64,000 bases of DNA from Plecoglossus altivelis (GCA_036571765.1 BROE01000028.1:5663143-5727142); one strand, 5' to 3'. Shown: positions 12,650-25,320, numbered from the stretch's first letter. Program-made: numbers and translations. The notes: generated from the sequence alone by a model not told the origin.

Positions 12650-13900
12650 CAAAGTCAGTCCGGAATTCCATGCCGCAAATCCCTACACCAGTAGATAATA
12701 GTAATAATAAACGAAATGACTCCGGCTCCGGCCCCTCCCCTTCACCACCCGTTCCCACCCCACTGCCAATCAGCATGCGGCAAATCTGCCCCCCCCCATC
12801 ATCTACCCCCCGATGAGCATAAGCAGCGATTATATTTCTACGCTTATTTATTCATTCACTTAATTATTTAAAAGCCGTTGTGTGTGAGGAGATACAAAAA
12901 ATTAAACATGTCCCCAACCCAGTGGATTTCCCAACCACCAAAATATGAACATTTGTAATTCTAAACAACCTTAACTTCGTATTAGCAGCAGACTGGATCA
13001 TTGCGTAGACCAACTGAAAGGTTCATACGATTGAAGTTACAGTTTTGTGTGTTAAATGTGCCGTTGTAAATAGCAAATCATGGACGTTTTCTCTAAATCA
13101 TACAATTTTCACATGCTTTCACATCTGGAAGGATACAGTCGTCCAGCAAAATTGCATTCTTCTTCTCTCACCAGAGCTGAGGTGAACATTTATATGACAG
13201 AGACCTTCTTCATCTATAATATACCAATGACTTATGTTCCAATTGCGGCCATTGACCGAGTTTACTATCTTATTTTTCTTACCCTCGCTCTCCAATATTG
13301 ATGAGTACCATCTCTTTTCCCAAACAAGTAATCTGGAGATTTACAGCATAACATAAAGACGTGATAGTGATATCTTAGCTTTTCCCAGAGAAATATGGGC
13401 TGTCGTCTGTACAGTAGAAGCCGACCAGTTGCGACTGGCCGCGCGGCTTGTAAAATGTGAGAAAGTGTGGGAGCAGGACAGAACGGTCTGAGCAGTCGTT
13501 GTTTGAGATGATTTATAGTAATTAATCCCGTGTCCAGTTCCCGCTAGCTAGGACACATCTGTGACCAAAGGCTATCTTCCAATCCAATGTCACCATTGCC
13601 CCACTGAAGGACAACAGAGATTTACTCGCTGTGCTAGCGCATTCACCACCCAAACATTGAGTGTGTAAGAGGTTAGCGTGTGTGGAGGGATGGCCCAGGT
13701 GGTGCAGAAGGAAGGCCTATTTGATTATTCCAGACGTATCATCAGCATTAATTCAAGCTCTTATAATAACGTTATTTATTGCAATATTAATATTCATATC
13801 GACATTGACGGTGTCAGATTTAGTGATTTAGCAAGTGAGAGCTGGATCTTTAGAAGGGGCAGGTAGACTAATTGAATACCCCTCCCCCACCCCACCACCG
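12650..13900. other. Non-coding, nothing specific
   Basis: AT-rich unique sequence. A small hairpin word CCAGTTGCGACTGG lies at about 13424. ORFs of 60-73 codons are chance. Confidence 0.45.
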
Positions 13901-13914
13901 CCATATCCCCCTCC

Positions 13915-14025
13915 CACACACACACACACACACACACCAGCTCCACCTTCTCCAGAGCTAGCGGCTGCAGCCTAAACCAGGAGAGACGTGCAGGAGAGAC
14001 AGGAGGTGGGGGGGGGGGGGGGGGG
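13915..14025. repeat. (CA)n tract and poly-G run
   Basis: (CA)n at 13915-13937 and a run of 18 G at 14008-14025, separated by 70 bp of unique sequence. Confidence 0.9.
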
Positions 14026-14044
14026 ACACAACACTGCCTGAGAG

Positions 14045-14170
14045 AACCCAGCGGTAATTATAATTCGGCTTCGCTGAGAGCCAGCTAATATAATGGGCGC
14101 TGTCGCACTTATCAGGGCAAAACAGGCCACCGTAATGAAACTTGAGTCCGAGGGGCAGCCGCTGCTTTTG
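14045..14170. promoter_or_regulatory. Enhancer-like block
   Basis: GGTAATTATAATTCGGC, GCTAATATAATGGG and CCGTAATGAAAC lie within 100 bp of complex sequence, immediately right of a CA tract and poly-G run. Confidence 0.28.
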
Positions 14171-14299
14171 CGGCTTGTCTGGGGAGCCGCGCGCAGAGAG
14201 GAGGGTAGGGATGACAAAGGCTCTGGGATTGAACCGCCTTCTGTTTTTAATCTGATGGTTTTGAATGTGTCCCCCCCCCCCCCCCTATTGGGGTTGGTA

Positions 14300-15150
14300 G
14301 AAGTTAAGGCACTGTCTTTGAGGAGAAATAGGAATTCAGTTCTCTCCGTTGCTTGACAGAATAAGAGAACCGAGAGTCCGAACATCGAAGGGGATGTTAC
14401 GTGCAATGCTGTTAACGCCCATCAGGTGTGGACAGTAGAATTATTTCCCTTTCGTTGTGGGGCTGACACAACATTGGGTTACATATGCAAAGCTCATACA
14501 ATTCTAGTTAATTCCATTGTCTCTCATCTGTGACATTAGTCGAAATTTCCAGTTGCATTGGTTTGGAATATATGTACTTTTTGCTGTCCATGCAGCAGAT
14601 TAGTTGGTTTTCATTTTTCAAGACCTGCACTTCACTTCACTAAAAAATACCCCACCCCCCAGACTTAATTCGTTCTCGTCTGAAACGTAGCTTTTCATTC
14701 AGTCGAAAGGCCTTGGCCGAATCCCAAAAGTTCTGTGAATGTCATTGGACTGCTTTTTGAGACAGCTGGGCACATTCAGACATTACGTTTCCATGGCATT
14801 TAGATATGATTTTTTGTTGACAACACTTCTGCATGTAAACTAAACTAAAGTACCTTTGTACTACAGTCTACCCTCAAGTGCTCAAGTATTGCCTCACTAG
14901 CTCGCAGATCTGACTTATTCACAGTATTTCCGCAACTAAGACTGAAAATAAAGAAAGGAACTACATCTGCCTGTGACTATGTCTACCTTGTTTAAATGGA
15001 TTCATGTGTGCGTTTCATCGTAACTTGTGGAGAGAGAGAGATGGCGGTGAGGAGAGGAGAGAGGGGGGATGAGTTACTGACCTTCCCCTCGGGCAGACAA
15101 TGGATGACTGCCAAGAGCAGAGATCCACTATCTGTCAAATATATTAGAGG
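14300..15150. other. Non-coding, nothing specific
   Basis: AT-balanced unique sequence without ORF, repeat or motif that I can support. Confidence 0.5.
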
Positions 15151-15160
15151 AGCTTAGGTG

Positions 15161-15208
15161 AGCTTTCTCTCTCTCTATCACACACACACACTCTCACTCT
15201 CACTTTCA

Positions 15209-15249
<41 letters not shown>

Positions 15250-15400
15250 ACAGACACACACTCTCTTGCTCTTTCTCTCTCTTTCTCTCTCCCTCTCTCT
15301 CTCACACGCACACACACACTCACTCTTTCTCTCTCTCTCTTTTTCTCGGCCCCTCTCTTTTTCCCTCTTTCTCTCCGTCTTTCTCCCTGCCTTTGTTTCT
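15161..15400. repeat. Mixed (CT)n/(CA)n low-complexity region
   Basis: 240 bp of alternating CT and CA blocks. The Ser/Leu-rich and Arg/Glu-rich ORFs across it are repeat translations. Confidence 0.95.
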
Positions 15401-15499
15401 GTCCATCTCTCATGCTATGGTAGAGGACCTGTTTTAATTGCTTTAGCAGCACCAGAATTGGGTTATGCCCTCAAAACATCTGACGACGAGGTATGAGAG

Positions 15500-16480
15500 C
15501 GTGGGGGTTCACACAAGGTGAGCAGGTATGATGAGACACCGGGTGTTACAGGTTTCCATGGCAATGTCCTTATCGAGTGACAACATGCGAACAAGGGCCG
15601 GCTCTTCATTTAGCAACCCTCTTTGCCATGATTTGTATTGTAACCAAATAGACAGATGATGTATACTGGAACGCCAAACACAAACATACTGTGGCATTTT
15701 CCAAAGTCTCATTTCCTAAGATGTTTGTTAAAAGGAATCTTGTTTAACAATCATAACTCCTGTTGACATTTGTCGATATTTGAGTTTGTCACCGTATGAT
15801 GCCAAGCGCATGTTTATGCTGAACGTAATGTCCTTTTAACAAAGGGCCATCACATTACATGGTGGGGGGAAAAAACTGTTTAAAGGAAAGAGACCTTTTC
15901 ACCGCGAATATGTTTTCATCCTTTTTCCACCACCGCCTGATTTACAATGCACCATGATGCTAGGCCATCTGGCTCAGCAGTGACTAAACTTCATGCCAAT
16001 ATGTTGCAGGGTCATGAGAAAAACAAACCGGAGCTTCTTTCCACATGAGTGGAACGGTGGCCTCGCCCTCCTCCAGTCCGAAAACATGTTTACCCATCAC
16101 CACCCCAGCGACAGATAACCCTTCAAAATACCCCATTTTGACAAGGCGCGCCTCAAAGCCGCCAGGTAGTTGTTTAAGGTTAGCTTTCCGTGAAGTTCCC
16201 TAGCCTGCTAGCCTGTTAGCCTGCATGCTAACTAGCCCATGTTACGCTGTCTTCAGGCTGATTAATGGTGAAGCCTCCAGCCAAGGGAGTGTCTCATGGC
16301 GACGGGGGGAGCGGTAGTGCAACAGCGTGTGTGCGGAGAATAAATTCTGTACGTTAAACAAATTCCCTATGTGCCCATCTTGGCAGCAGAGTGTCTACAA
16401 AGGGGGGAAGGGTGTGCATGTGTCATGAGGGGGCTGGAGGGGATTGGAGGGGGGCACTGCAGCCCACAGTCTTCACCTCC
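15500..16480. other. Non-coding with a TAGC-word cluster
   Basis: Unique sequence. At 16198-16242 the words CTAGCC, TTAGCC and GCTAAC recur closely. Confidence 0.5.
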
Positions 16481-16483
16481 GTC

Positions 16484-16508
16484 GACACACACACACACAC
16501 ACACACAC
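16484..16508. repeat. (CA)n microsatellite
   Basis: About 12 pure CA units. Confidence 0.9.
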
Positions 16509-16879
16509 GGTCTTAAATAAACTTGAAAGTAAAGCAAACACGTACACACTTTGACCCACACGCGCATCTGCGAGCGCATCCGATCCCGCAGTAGCTCCGG
16601 TTGGCCAAGGGCCGGGATTCAAATGCCCTGTCAAAACGAGGAGTCACGTGAGTCTGCAGTGTGGTTGCCGGGGTAACCATGCCCCAAGAGGAGGCCTGGG
16701 GCCTTCCCATGGGCAAGGCCCCGAGAGATCAGGGAAGAGAGGGAGGAGAGGAGGACGAGGATGAGGCCTGGAGAGGAGCCGAAGTTGTAAAAAAAAGGAG
16801 TTTAAGAACAGATAGGGAGATAAGGGGTGAAACGGGCACTCTGCTGCTGGCAAAGTGACAGTAAACAGAACACATTGAG

Positions 16880-16925
16880 AGGGCTCCCCGGAGGGAGGGG
16901 GGAGGGGGAGGGGGGAGGGGGAGGG
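16880..16925. repeat. G-rich minisatellite (GGGAGGGGG type)
   Basis: Successive runs of 3-6 G split by single A. It meets the usual G-quadruplex pattern many times over. Confidence 0.8.
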
Positions 16926-17452
16926 AATGGTTGAGGTGTTCGGGTTGAGAATCGTCTGTCGTAACGCTTTTCATCATAATACCTAGAGATCCAGAGCTCT
17001 GGTAATGATGAGATGATCTGACCTATGGTCAAGAGAACTCACTTCACCTCTACCCCTCCCGTGGGTCAAGCGGCCAAACTTGCTACCTGGCTCCAGAGGG
17101 AGCAAGACTGAATATTGAGTGCAGAAAAATGCATGTTCATGCACACATGTGCTCTCTCTCTCTCCCTCCCTCTCTCTTTTTCCCACAACTGATACACTAC
17201 ACACCACGCCTGCCAGAGCGTCTGCGAAGCCAGCCCACGTCGATTATAGGATGGTTGAAGGACGAAAATGATCAAAAAAGCCTATGCCAACGTGGTGTTT
17301 ACTGTATCATGCAGATTCGAGCTCCAATGTTCTTCTCCCGCATGAAATCAGCAGGAGATACCGTCTCCTAGCCTCGAGAGCGTACCACTAGAAGAACAAC
17401 AACATTAGACAAACCGCTGCAAGAAAAGCGTCAAAAGGATGGAGAGGCAAAA

Positions 17453-17513
17453 GACAAAAAAGAAAGAAAGAAAGAAAGAAAGAAAGGAAGAGAGAGAGAG
17501 AGAGAAAGAGAGC
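17453..17513. repeat. (GAAA)n/(GA)n microsatellite
   Basis: Seven or so GAAA units, then GA units. A GTAAGT-like donor (GCGGTAAGTGG) occurs 75 bp downstream at about 17590, without other exon evidence. Confidence 0.9.
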
Positions 17514-17877
17514 ATGCAAGTGTGAGGAGAGAGCGAGCGAAGCGGAGACTGAAGATATGAAGCTAAAGGGCTTTTGAAGACAACAGAGCGGTAAGTGGTC
17601 ACTAAACTTTGTATGGGGTTTCTCTCCCAATACCACTGGACACTTGTCGTTTTGTCCTTGAATTCCCTTAGCCCGTATCTATAATAGTAAACATTTTAGG
17701 GTGACGACAATAATCAGGGACAACAATAACTAACGCAAGCCCACCACGCCCCATTCATATAGTTATGCATCTAGAGCATGTATATATATTACCTACAATT
17801 GCATGCTTCTGTACTATAAATATTTGATTATATTTCGAGCCACAGTTAACACAGGTTTTCATTGTCTTACATTAGTA

Positions 17878-18053
17878 GGTCCTCGGGCCCCACTGTCCTG
17901 AATGTTCTAGATGTTTCCCTGCTCCAACACACCTGATTCGAACGAATGGGCGATTCAATCTCCGCGGAAGCCTGATAACGAACATGAACTTGAATCAGGT
18001 GTGTTGGAGCATAGAAACAGCCAGAAGGTGGAGGGCATCAGGACCCGAGGAAC
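17878..18053. mobile_element. Palindromic MITE-like element
   Basis: Seen: two arms of about 65 bp in inverted orientation. The left arm starts TCCTCGGGCCC and contains TGCTCCAACACACCTGATTC at 17920-17939. The right arm contains its exact reverse complement at 17992-18011 and ends GGACCCGAGGA. The spacer is about 50 bp, and no transposase frame is present. The outer arm halves are diverged, for example ATGTTTCCC against TGTTTCTA. Known: I remember this palindrome as an abundant short repeat in teleost genomes, which supports a fish origin, but I cannot assign a superfamily. The total length of about 176 bp fits a non-autonomous DNA transposon. Target-site duplications are not clear. The downstream GTCGAGAAACATGGTG may also belong to the element, since such repeats often continue with a GAGAAACA-type tail. 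Confidence 0.75.
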
Positions 18054-19200
18054 AGCGTCGAGAAACATGGTGCTGAAAGCACAACCTCGACGAGGTACCA
18101 TCGATTTCCTTGCCAGGCTACGATAAGATTCTGGCAACACTCTGGTTTGTGTGTCTTGTGTTGGCCAGGCCCATCAATATTGACAACTGACGCCCGCTGA
18201 AAGAAAGCCATCATCATCATCTACTTGTCAAATCAGGTTAAAACTGATGCCTGTTTACCTCATCTACATTCAGTCTTACACTACGACAATTCCAAGTTTG
18301 GGAATTGTTAATATTAGAGAAGGAGACAAACTCTCTCCGCTCGGTCAATCCATACATCTGTTTTGAGTTACCTTTTTTTGATTATTTTCTTTTTTTTCCG
18401 CGATGGATGCTTCCATTTTGTTGCTACGCCGACTGCACGCACGCACTCGCTGACGTTTGACATGCCTTTGGTACGCCTGTTATTTACGAGATGCTTCCGA
18501 GAAGAGTTGCCACCCTCCTGACAGGTGGGGAGGCCAGCGGCGCCAGCGTGAGCATGCAACAGCCTTCTGTCCGCAAAAGCTACAGACCGCGCCTCGATGC
18601 CGCCTTTAGGGCACCGCAGATAGACGGATATTAAGCAAGCAGTTGCGCTCAGCATATTGAGGGAGATGACACTACGGGCACTCAATGACCTGCTTCAGTT
18701 GACTGTGAAAGTGGAGAATCGAGGACTGGCACATCTGGCCGCCCCCTAAAGCAGGATTGCAGAGACAGGAAGCAGAGCCTGCCTGTCACACGATCACTGT
18801 CAATTTTGCTGTTTTAATTGCGGGCGTGTAGCAAAGGACTCTCTTAGGCGGGCTTTATCCAGCTATGTTNTGGTGGGGGTGGTGGTGGTGGGGAGCTTGA
18901 CTGGGTGATTCCCTGAGGAGATGGAACGTGTGGACAAGCAACGATCTGGCCTCGCTACAGTTGGGTTAGCTTCACTCGGGATGAAGCAAGCCTTGGTTAG
19001 AAGGCTTCTACCATGTTAGCGAGGCAATTAAGCAAAGCTTTATTAATCTTTACAGCTAGCGTTGGAGGCGTTTTAGCGAGTCAGGCACTAGCATGGCCTG
19101 TGGTGCCTGACGGGGCTGTTAATGTGCCTGCGAGTGCTGCCCTATGTGCTATGGGCCATGCGCTTTGCTGCGCTAGCTTGCGGTATGCTTTCCCAGTAAT
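18054..19200. other. Non-coding, nothing specific
   Basis: Unique DNA right of the palindromic element. A 105-codon minus ORF (18368-18685) begins inside unique sequence but has no recognisable domain. It is treated as chance. Confidence 0.45.
18870..18870. other. Single ambiguous base
   Basis: One N just left of a GGT-rich tract (TGGTGGGGGTGGTGGTGG). Probably an unresolved call in a G-rich repeat. Confidence 0.9.
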
Positions 19201-19420
19201 ACACATCATAAAAAGAGAGGCCATGAATTAGCATTATTCAATTATAAACGCTCCAATTATTTACGGCTGTATTTAAAGAAATGTAAATGAAGCTCAAGTC
19301 TTGAGGTAATGAATTTGATTACACCGGCGTATGTCATTTCATGGTATTTCAGAATCAAAGGTTTTGTTTCAGTACGTCTCGGTCGCGGAGTTTGGTTAAG
19401 CAATATGTCACATTCTGAAG
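19200..19420. promoter_or_regulatory. Enhancer-like block
   Basis: A dense set of TAAT/ATTA cores (GAATTAGCATTATTC, CCAATTATTTACGG, GGTAATGAATTTGATTAC) in unique sequence. One of the better texture-based candidates. Confidence 0.33.
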
Positions 19421-20491
19421 TTCTTTTCTGCGTGTAAATTATGTTCAGGTCTTCGGGATGTGCGACTACGATTTGTTTTGTTTTGGCATTTTCTGGCTTA
19501 TAGGTCTTATATTCCCGGCTTGGTACACTGCCAAGAATTCATTCTTAATGGTTATATGGTTCCAGTCAAGCATCAACTTTGATAGCAAGTCAAATTAAAA
19601 CACTACAACCGCTAATTTCACAGCCCCTGAAACCAACAACCCTCCAAAAAATGACTTTGGTCACAGACGTTGTTGCGTAACTCATAAGCCCACCCCTCCA
19701 TTTTGAGGGAGGTGACTGACTAAACATCGATGTGGGCTTTTCAACGGTTGCTTTGGAGATGCTATCTTCCCTCTATTAATACGCCCAGTGCAGCATGGCC
19801 TGAGGGCCATGCCTAATCCTAAGCAGGCCAGAGAGAATGTTCCGGCTCGGGCTTGCCAGCCTCACTTAGAACCTGGTTGAGAGCACAGTGCTGTGTGGGC
19901 AAATCCTTTCTCTCCTATGCTGGGCACTGCATAAACATCACTCAGAGATGCCATGGAGACAGACAGCCCCCGAAGACCAGCCTTTGGGCATGGATGGGTT
20001 AAATTTAGCATCTATTTCCATTGACTCTCATCAACTGTCTGCTGTGAATGTGTTATGGTGTGTGTGTGTAGGTGGGTAATCATTTTTGTCGTAGGGTAAC
20101 TACTTCAGTGGAGTGCGTGAGTGAAGGAGTCGTCGAGTGTTTGTGTTCAAACCAAACAGCCGCTCGCACACACCCGACGCCTCTTCTGTTCGAAGGGGTG
20201 AGGGGAGAATGCGCTGGAATGGGTCTCTGTCAGTGGCAGAACTGTATTTACTCTGCACCGTGGCGGTACTTTGACCTCCCGACCTCTCCCCTGTGTAAAC
20301 ACAGCACTGCTGCACCCTCTAGCACTACCCTCCCCCCCATCACCTTTTAAGGAAGACGCAGCTAACCAGCCAGCCAGTGAGCCAGCCAGTCAGTCAATTC
20401 AGTCTGCCAGAGAGCCAACGGCCTGGAGAGAACATATCCCTGGCTTCACTCATCACTCTCGTCCTCACTGAGGTGTGTGGGAACAACAGAC

Positions 20492-20582
20492 TACTCTCTC
20501 TCTCTCTCTTGCTCTCTCGCACATTATCTTTCGCTCCCATTCCCTCCATCTCTATCTCTCTTGCTCTCTCAGACACACAAAC
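20492..20582. repeat. CT-rich low-complexity tract
   Basis: CT blocks with interspersed TTGC/TCGC. The overlapping Ser/Leu-rich ORFs are not genes. Confidence 0.8.
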
Positions 20583-21374
20583 ACACAATCGTTCTGTTTC
20601 TCAGTGTCTACCTCCCTTTTGTCGTACTTCAGACCTGCTTACTTGGACGAGTTCCATCGCGTTCGCCAGCGCGCGTACGAATGCCGAGACGGTCGGTGGA
20701 GCAAATGGACGGGGAGTGCGAGAATGAGTCACGGAGAGAGCGAGAAAGTGGAGCGAGGGAAATCGGTTACGGAACTGCACAATGTTAATGGCTTCCTGTA
20801 GGCTATCTTGCAACTTGTCAGTCGATCATTATCAACCAATTACAATAATCCCTTGAGAGCACCGCTTCCTGTATCACCGCCATATCCCTTGACCAGAGGC
20901 GGAGTCAAGGGATAGAGGGTTCTGAGGACCATACCTAGAAGGACAGTGAGCATGTGTGAATTAGGAGGATGAAATACTGGCAGTATGAATGAAAAATCAG
21001 TCAATGAATGGCCCCAACCCTAGAAAAAGGACATGGGTTAGAGTTGAGCTGCTGTATACAAAGACTGTCACAATATCCCATCCCCAGGGCACAGAAACAG
21101 GAGACAGAACATCATAACGTTTTTTAAAGAAAAACAGCCCTCCCACATGGCCCCACACCATCTCTCCACTCCTCCCTCCGTTCATCCCTTCATCCCTCTG
21201 TTCCTCATTTCGCTTGTGTATCAAGGTAATGAATTCATAATCTCCGTCGAGCCCCTTTGTAGATCTCTATCGCTGGGGAGATAAGAGAGCATCATTCCGC
21301 TCTAATAGCTGTCAGTCTGCGCTTCTTCCTGCTGCTGGCGCTCTGGATGGGAAATCCCACCACCACTTCTGTCG

Positions 21375-21486
21375 CCCAGGCCCAGCCCCAGGCCCAGGCC
21401 CAGGACCCGGCCCAGGCCCAGCCCCAGCCCCAGACCCAGCCCCAGCCCCAGCCCCAGCCCCAGCCCCAGCCCCAGCCTCATCCCAG
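21375..21486. repeat. CAGCCC/CAGGCC hexanucleotide minisatellite
   Basis: About 18 hexamer units, changing from CAGGCC on the left to CAGCCC on the right. In one frame it reads as a Pro-Gln/Ala-Gln repeat within a 65-codon ORF. There is no sign that this is translated. Confidence 0.85.
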
Positions 21487-21499
21487 CCAGCCGCTAAGT

Positions 21500-23339
21500 G
21501 CTGCGACCGCCACTCCCTTTGCAGAACATAACACGACGCAATAGTAGCGAGCCGTCGGGAGCTGCATGGTCACCCATGACAGCCGACTTTTGTGTCAGAA
21601 GAGAGAATATATTTGAGCGCTAAGTGTTGAGCTTGGCAGGGGCCCATCGGTGGTGGGGTGGGGGGGTTCCCTGGGGCAAACTACCAGGCCAAGTCTGACT
21701 GTGGATTTTTCTTTCCCTGTTTGCCGTGACCAGTGAGGAGCTACGCAAGCCGATCAATGTCTTCTCCGCGTCGCCGCCGCTCGAGGCGCCCTTTCTTCAA
21801 TCCAACCGTACCTGACAAACACTCTGTCACAGGAGGAGTAAATAGCGAGGAGGGCTCAGAGACCTGGAGTAACTAAACTTGCGAAAGGTGCCTCTCAAGG
21901 GGTGGCCTGTCGGATGTGTTTTTAATTTTATTTTCCAGGGAGAAAAGATGTCCTCCGTTTAGAGCATGGTAGTAAGTGGCTGTCCCCTCCAGGGACAGCG
22001 AATGAGCGATGGCCTGCGACTATTAAAGATGATTGTGCAGTTTCCCCCAGGGTGACAGAGATGAACAGGGGCAGAGGTGGAAGTTGAGGGCATCTTTCAT
22101 TTGCCCTACATTTTAGTGTCAGACACCAAATGAAATGTGAGGAGAAGGGAACTTTTTGCCCGCATTTTTCTTGGCCCGCTTGGCCTTGAAGAAGGGCTTA
22201 CCGCTATGATGTCGCTGAGAAATCTCATTCCAATAATATACATTTATGTATCTATCATGTATGCCCGTCGTGTACATGTTGGTTCAAAAGCTAGAGGCAT
22301 GGCTATCTTACAGCTCCAGGAACGCGCATGCACTTACGTGGCTTCTGCGAACACCTGCAAACACAGCGGGGAGGGGGCGGTGTGAGTTCGAAGAGACGCG
22401 AACACCAATTGTTGAGCAGTCTCATTATTCCGTTATAAATTTCAGATGTCGAGTAGTACGTGCGCTTTCCAATCCCCCCCACCACTACTAACCTTGGCCA
22501 TTGAGCTACATTTCCTTACCCAAGTAAAATTTACCATGTCAAGTCCCAAGTCACTAAGAGAGAAGCGGTGTGTGTCATTGAATATTCATTGCTCTGATTA
22601 AATTAGGCAACTGTGAATAAGAGGCATATGGGGGTGGAGGGAAATCAACATTCAATAATACCGTTTTATTTTGCGATTTAAATCGATTTGGTCCGATACC
22701 TTCTTTTGCTGTGTTACCCGTCACACCGGGTTTGGAAGCAGGCGATGACAAGCTTGCTGTTGTCGCCTGCCGTGTATCAGAGGAGAAGCACACTTAAGAA
22801 ATAGGTCTATAAATTGCCTGCCCTTACCCATTAGGGCTTGAGACTTGTGAAAAGTTTACCTCACATATTCCCCTCCAAATTGGGTAACTGGTTTCAAAGT
22901 GTTTCATCTATTTGCCGCTCTAAAATTTGGAACAAATGGATTAAAGATGATTTTTGTCCCGTAAAAGTATATTAGCAGCTACGGTTGTAAAAGATTTGTT
23001 TTTTCAAACGGTCATTCGGTGTTGCCAACCCACTTTTGGTAGTGTACTGTATAATAAAACTACAGTGTCATTATTTACACTATGCAGCCAATACAATTTA
23101 AATCAAATATACCTGCTGACGTTTAGGTTGGGAAACTTTAGGGAGTTTTTTCTCAATGCAAACATGGCATCAAATCAAATGAGCCGAATGAAGATCGATT
23201 AAAATAATCCCTTAAAACATTTCTCATGCGCTTCAAACTAAGCATGATTCGCTTTCCCTCTCCGACTACATCGCCTTCTCTGCATGGGGTCGAGTAAAGG
23301 TTTCAAATAACGTTCGACCCCAAATCCTCATCTGTTTCT
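21500..23339. other. Non-coding with one weak exon-like site
   Basis: At about 21710-21734 a pyrimidine tract ends GTGACCAG. A frame after it stays open for about 50 codons and is Arg/Ser-rich. No donor of quality follows. GAATATTCATTGC and GATTAAATTAGGC near 22580-22610 look like regulatory words. Confidence 0.35.
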
Positions 23340-23834
23340 ACTCTGTAGTGTCATTCACAAGTGGATAGGCAGTCACGTGAGCGCCGAGAGGCAGTCTCCT
23401 TTTTTTTTTCGGGCAGCCAGGGGGGCACTCGACACCCGTCTCCCTACCCCCAGTCGAATGAGGTGGATTTAGGGAGAAAAGACTCGAAACCCTGGGACGC
23501 GAAGATAAACCACAGTGACAAATAGACACATTTGGAAATCGTCGCACGGCTTACTTGGATACTTTTGTTCTACCGTGGCGGTCCTCTACGTGCGAATTCA
23601 TAAAAACGGAATATAACCTCACACGAACATGCCTGGTATTGGTGCGCTCTAGACATAAGCGCGTCTGCGCGGTGCCCTTGTACAGATTGGAATATTTGTT
23701 TTACCCTCTCGTGGGATACAAAATAACGGCTCTGGAAGAGGAAACGAAATTAAAACGAGTGCCCCGCATCTGCCCCCCATAAACTAACAAGTCGAAGGGG
23801 GCGGTTTTTTTCAAACATATCCTTCTCTCGCCAA
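23340..23834 (+). promoter_or_regulatory. Candidate promoter and untranslated exon ending in a consensus donor
   Basis: Seen: a stretch with a CACGTG E-box at 23374-23379, many CpG dinucleotides at about 23370-23680, no long convincing ORF, and an end at CCAA followed by GTAAGT (23835-23840). A T-rich, intron-like sequence follows. Inference: this could be an untranslated first exon on the + strand, possibly of the gene whose coding exon is at 56886, which would imply a 33-kb intron. Against it: there is no TATA box or initiator I can fix, the CpG density is only moderate, and a single donor match can occur by chance. Confidence 0.25.
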
Positions 23835-24689
23835 GTAAGTTCTTTTATTTCTCTTTTCTAGTTTCAAAAAGCCTAAAATATTGGCTAGCATTCACAGATA
23901 GGTTTGATCAACAAATTGCTTTAACCATGTTCATTCTGATTGGCAATGTTGCGTTCTTGTCAGTCTAGACACCGTTACTTGTAGCTTAATCTTCGGTAGC
24001 CTTTGTTCACGCAACACAAACTATTGAAAATGGGGGCTTTTATCATGAGTTGAAACTGTTAAAAAAAGATCGAGGTTATACGAACACTTCCAACCTGCAG
24101 TCGTGAAGACCACTCGATCGGTTCCTTTGTTTAATTGTGCAGATCGGTTACTTTTTTCCTGCAACAGGCAAATCTCCGAAGTTCTCTTCACAGGCGTCTA
24201 CGCTTTATAATTCAGCTACCCCATAAGGCCTACCTAGCCGAAATTCTAATGAATAGTCTTTTCCACAATTGCGTAGAAAAGAGTGTACAGAATAGTCTAT
24301 TTAAATGGTTGGTTTGGTGTATGTAGCCTACCCAAATATTGACTTATGAGCCCTGGTCATATAGGCTGCACTGCAGTCCACTTTGAGTCGAGTTGTTCGA
24401 AGAGAATGAGACTACTGCGGATCAGCTATTCGACGAACAACACGGTATGGCAGTGCGTCAGCAATCCATTTGAAATTAGTCAATCAAAGCCATCGCTTCA
24501 TTTATTGGTTTATTCATCTATGGGCTACTTCGCCTCATCAGCTTCGTTAAGCGTTGAAGAGAGGTGAATTTTCATAAGCCTATTTCATGCTGTGTGGAAA
24601 AGTGCAGGCACATTAAGTTCCTCCAAGTGTTTGCTGAATGCTTCGGTTTGCGATGTGCGTTTGAGAAAACTTCTTTTTTTTAGCTGATT

Positions 24690-25320
24690 AAGCTGCCAAA
24701 GTAGGGGTTATTTTACAATTTTGTTAATGTATTTCCAATTCGTTTCCTTTAGTTATTGCCAGTAGGTATTCGAAACCAATAAGACAAGTTGCTGATAGTT
24801 ACGCAGACCAAAGAGGCAAACATGTCTGATTGGCACGAATCCGAATATTGAAAGGAATTTATTTTACAATGAGAAATAAAGTGTGGTTGCTCAAAAGAGT
24901 CTGGAACAGTCTAGAAAGAAATCTGGTAACGGTGTTTGTTTTCCCTGCATTCTGTTGCCGAAGGCTTGCCATTCATCTTGCGTTCGAAAATTGAGCAAAC
25001 TCGAATAAATAAACTCATTTATAATGATGAGAACCACATGTTGATTGTCAGGAGTGAGAAAACGTCTCGTCCTTCAGAGTAATTGGGCAACACCTTGCAC
25101 GTTGAGGGCCTCACGTCGACTGTGTCCAAGGTCCTTAATGTTGGTTTAATTGAACCATTTATCACAGCTGATCACCGTCAGATGCGAGGAATAATATTGA
25201 GGGGAAAATCCCAGCAAAGGCTGTAAGACTAACGCAGCTAACTGTGACTAGTGACTGTCGTAGATCTGTCACCGCTTCAGGAGAAATCCCAAATCAACGA
25301 AGCCCTGACTGACAAGCATG
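24690..25320. promoter_or_regulatory. Enhancer-like block
   Basis: About 0.6 kb of AT-balanced unique sequence downstream of the candidate promoter/exon. It includes GGTTTAATTGAACC and TTATCACAGCTGATCACC. The latter contains an E-box CAGCTG next to TGATCA. Role inferred from texture only. Confidence 0.28.

Noticed and set aside
17588..17596. Donor-like GGTAAGTGG after a GA tract
   Set aside because: No acceptor, ORF or promoter supports an exon here, and a single GTAAGT match is expected by chance several times in this window.
21347..21544. Gln/Pro-rich ORF as a possible polyQ-like protein
   Set aside because: It is a direct translation of the CAGCCC/CAGGCC minisatellite, and there is no exon evidence on either side.
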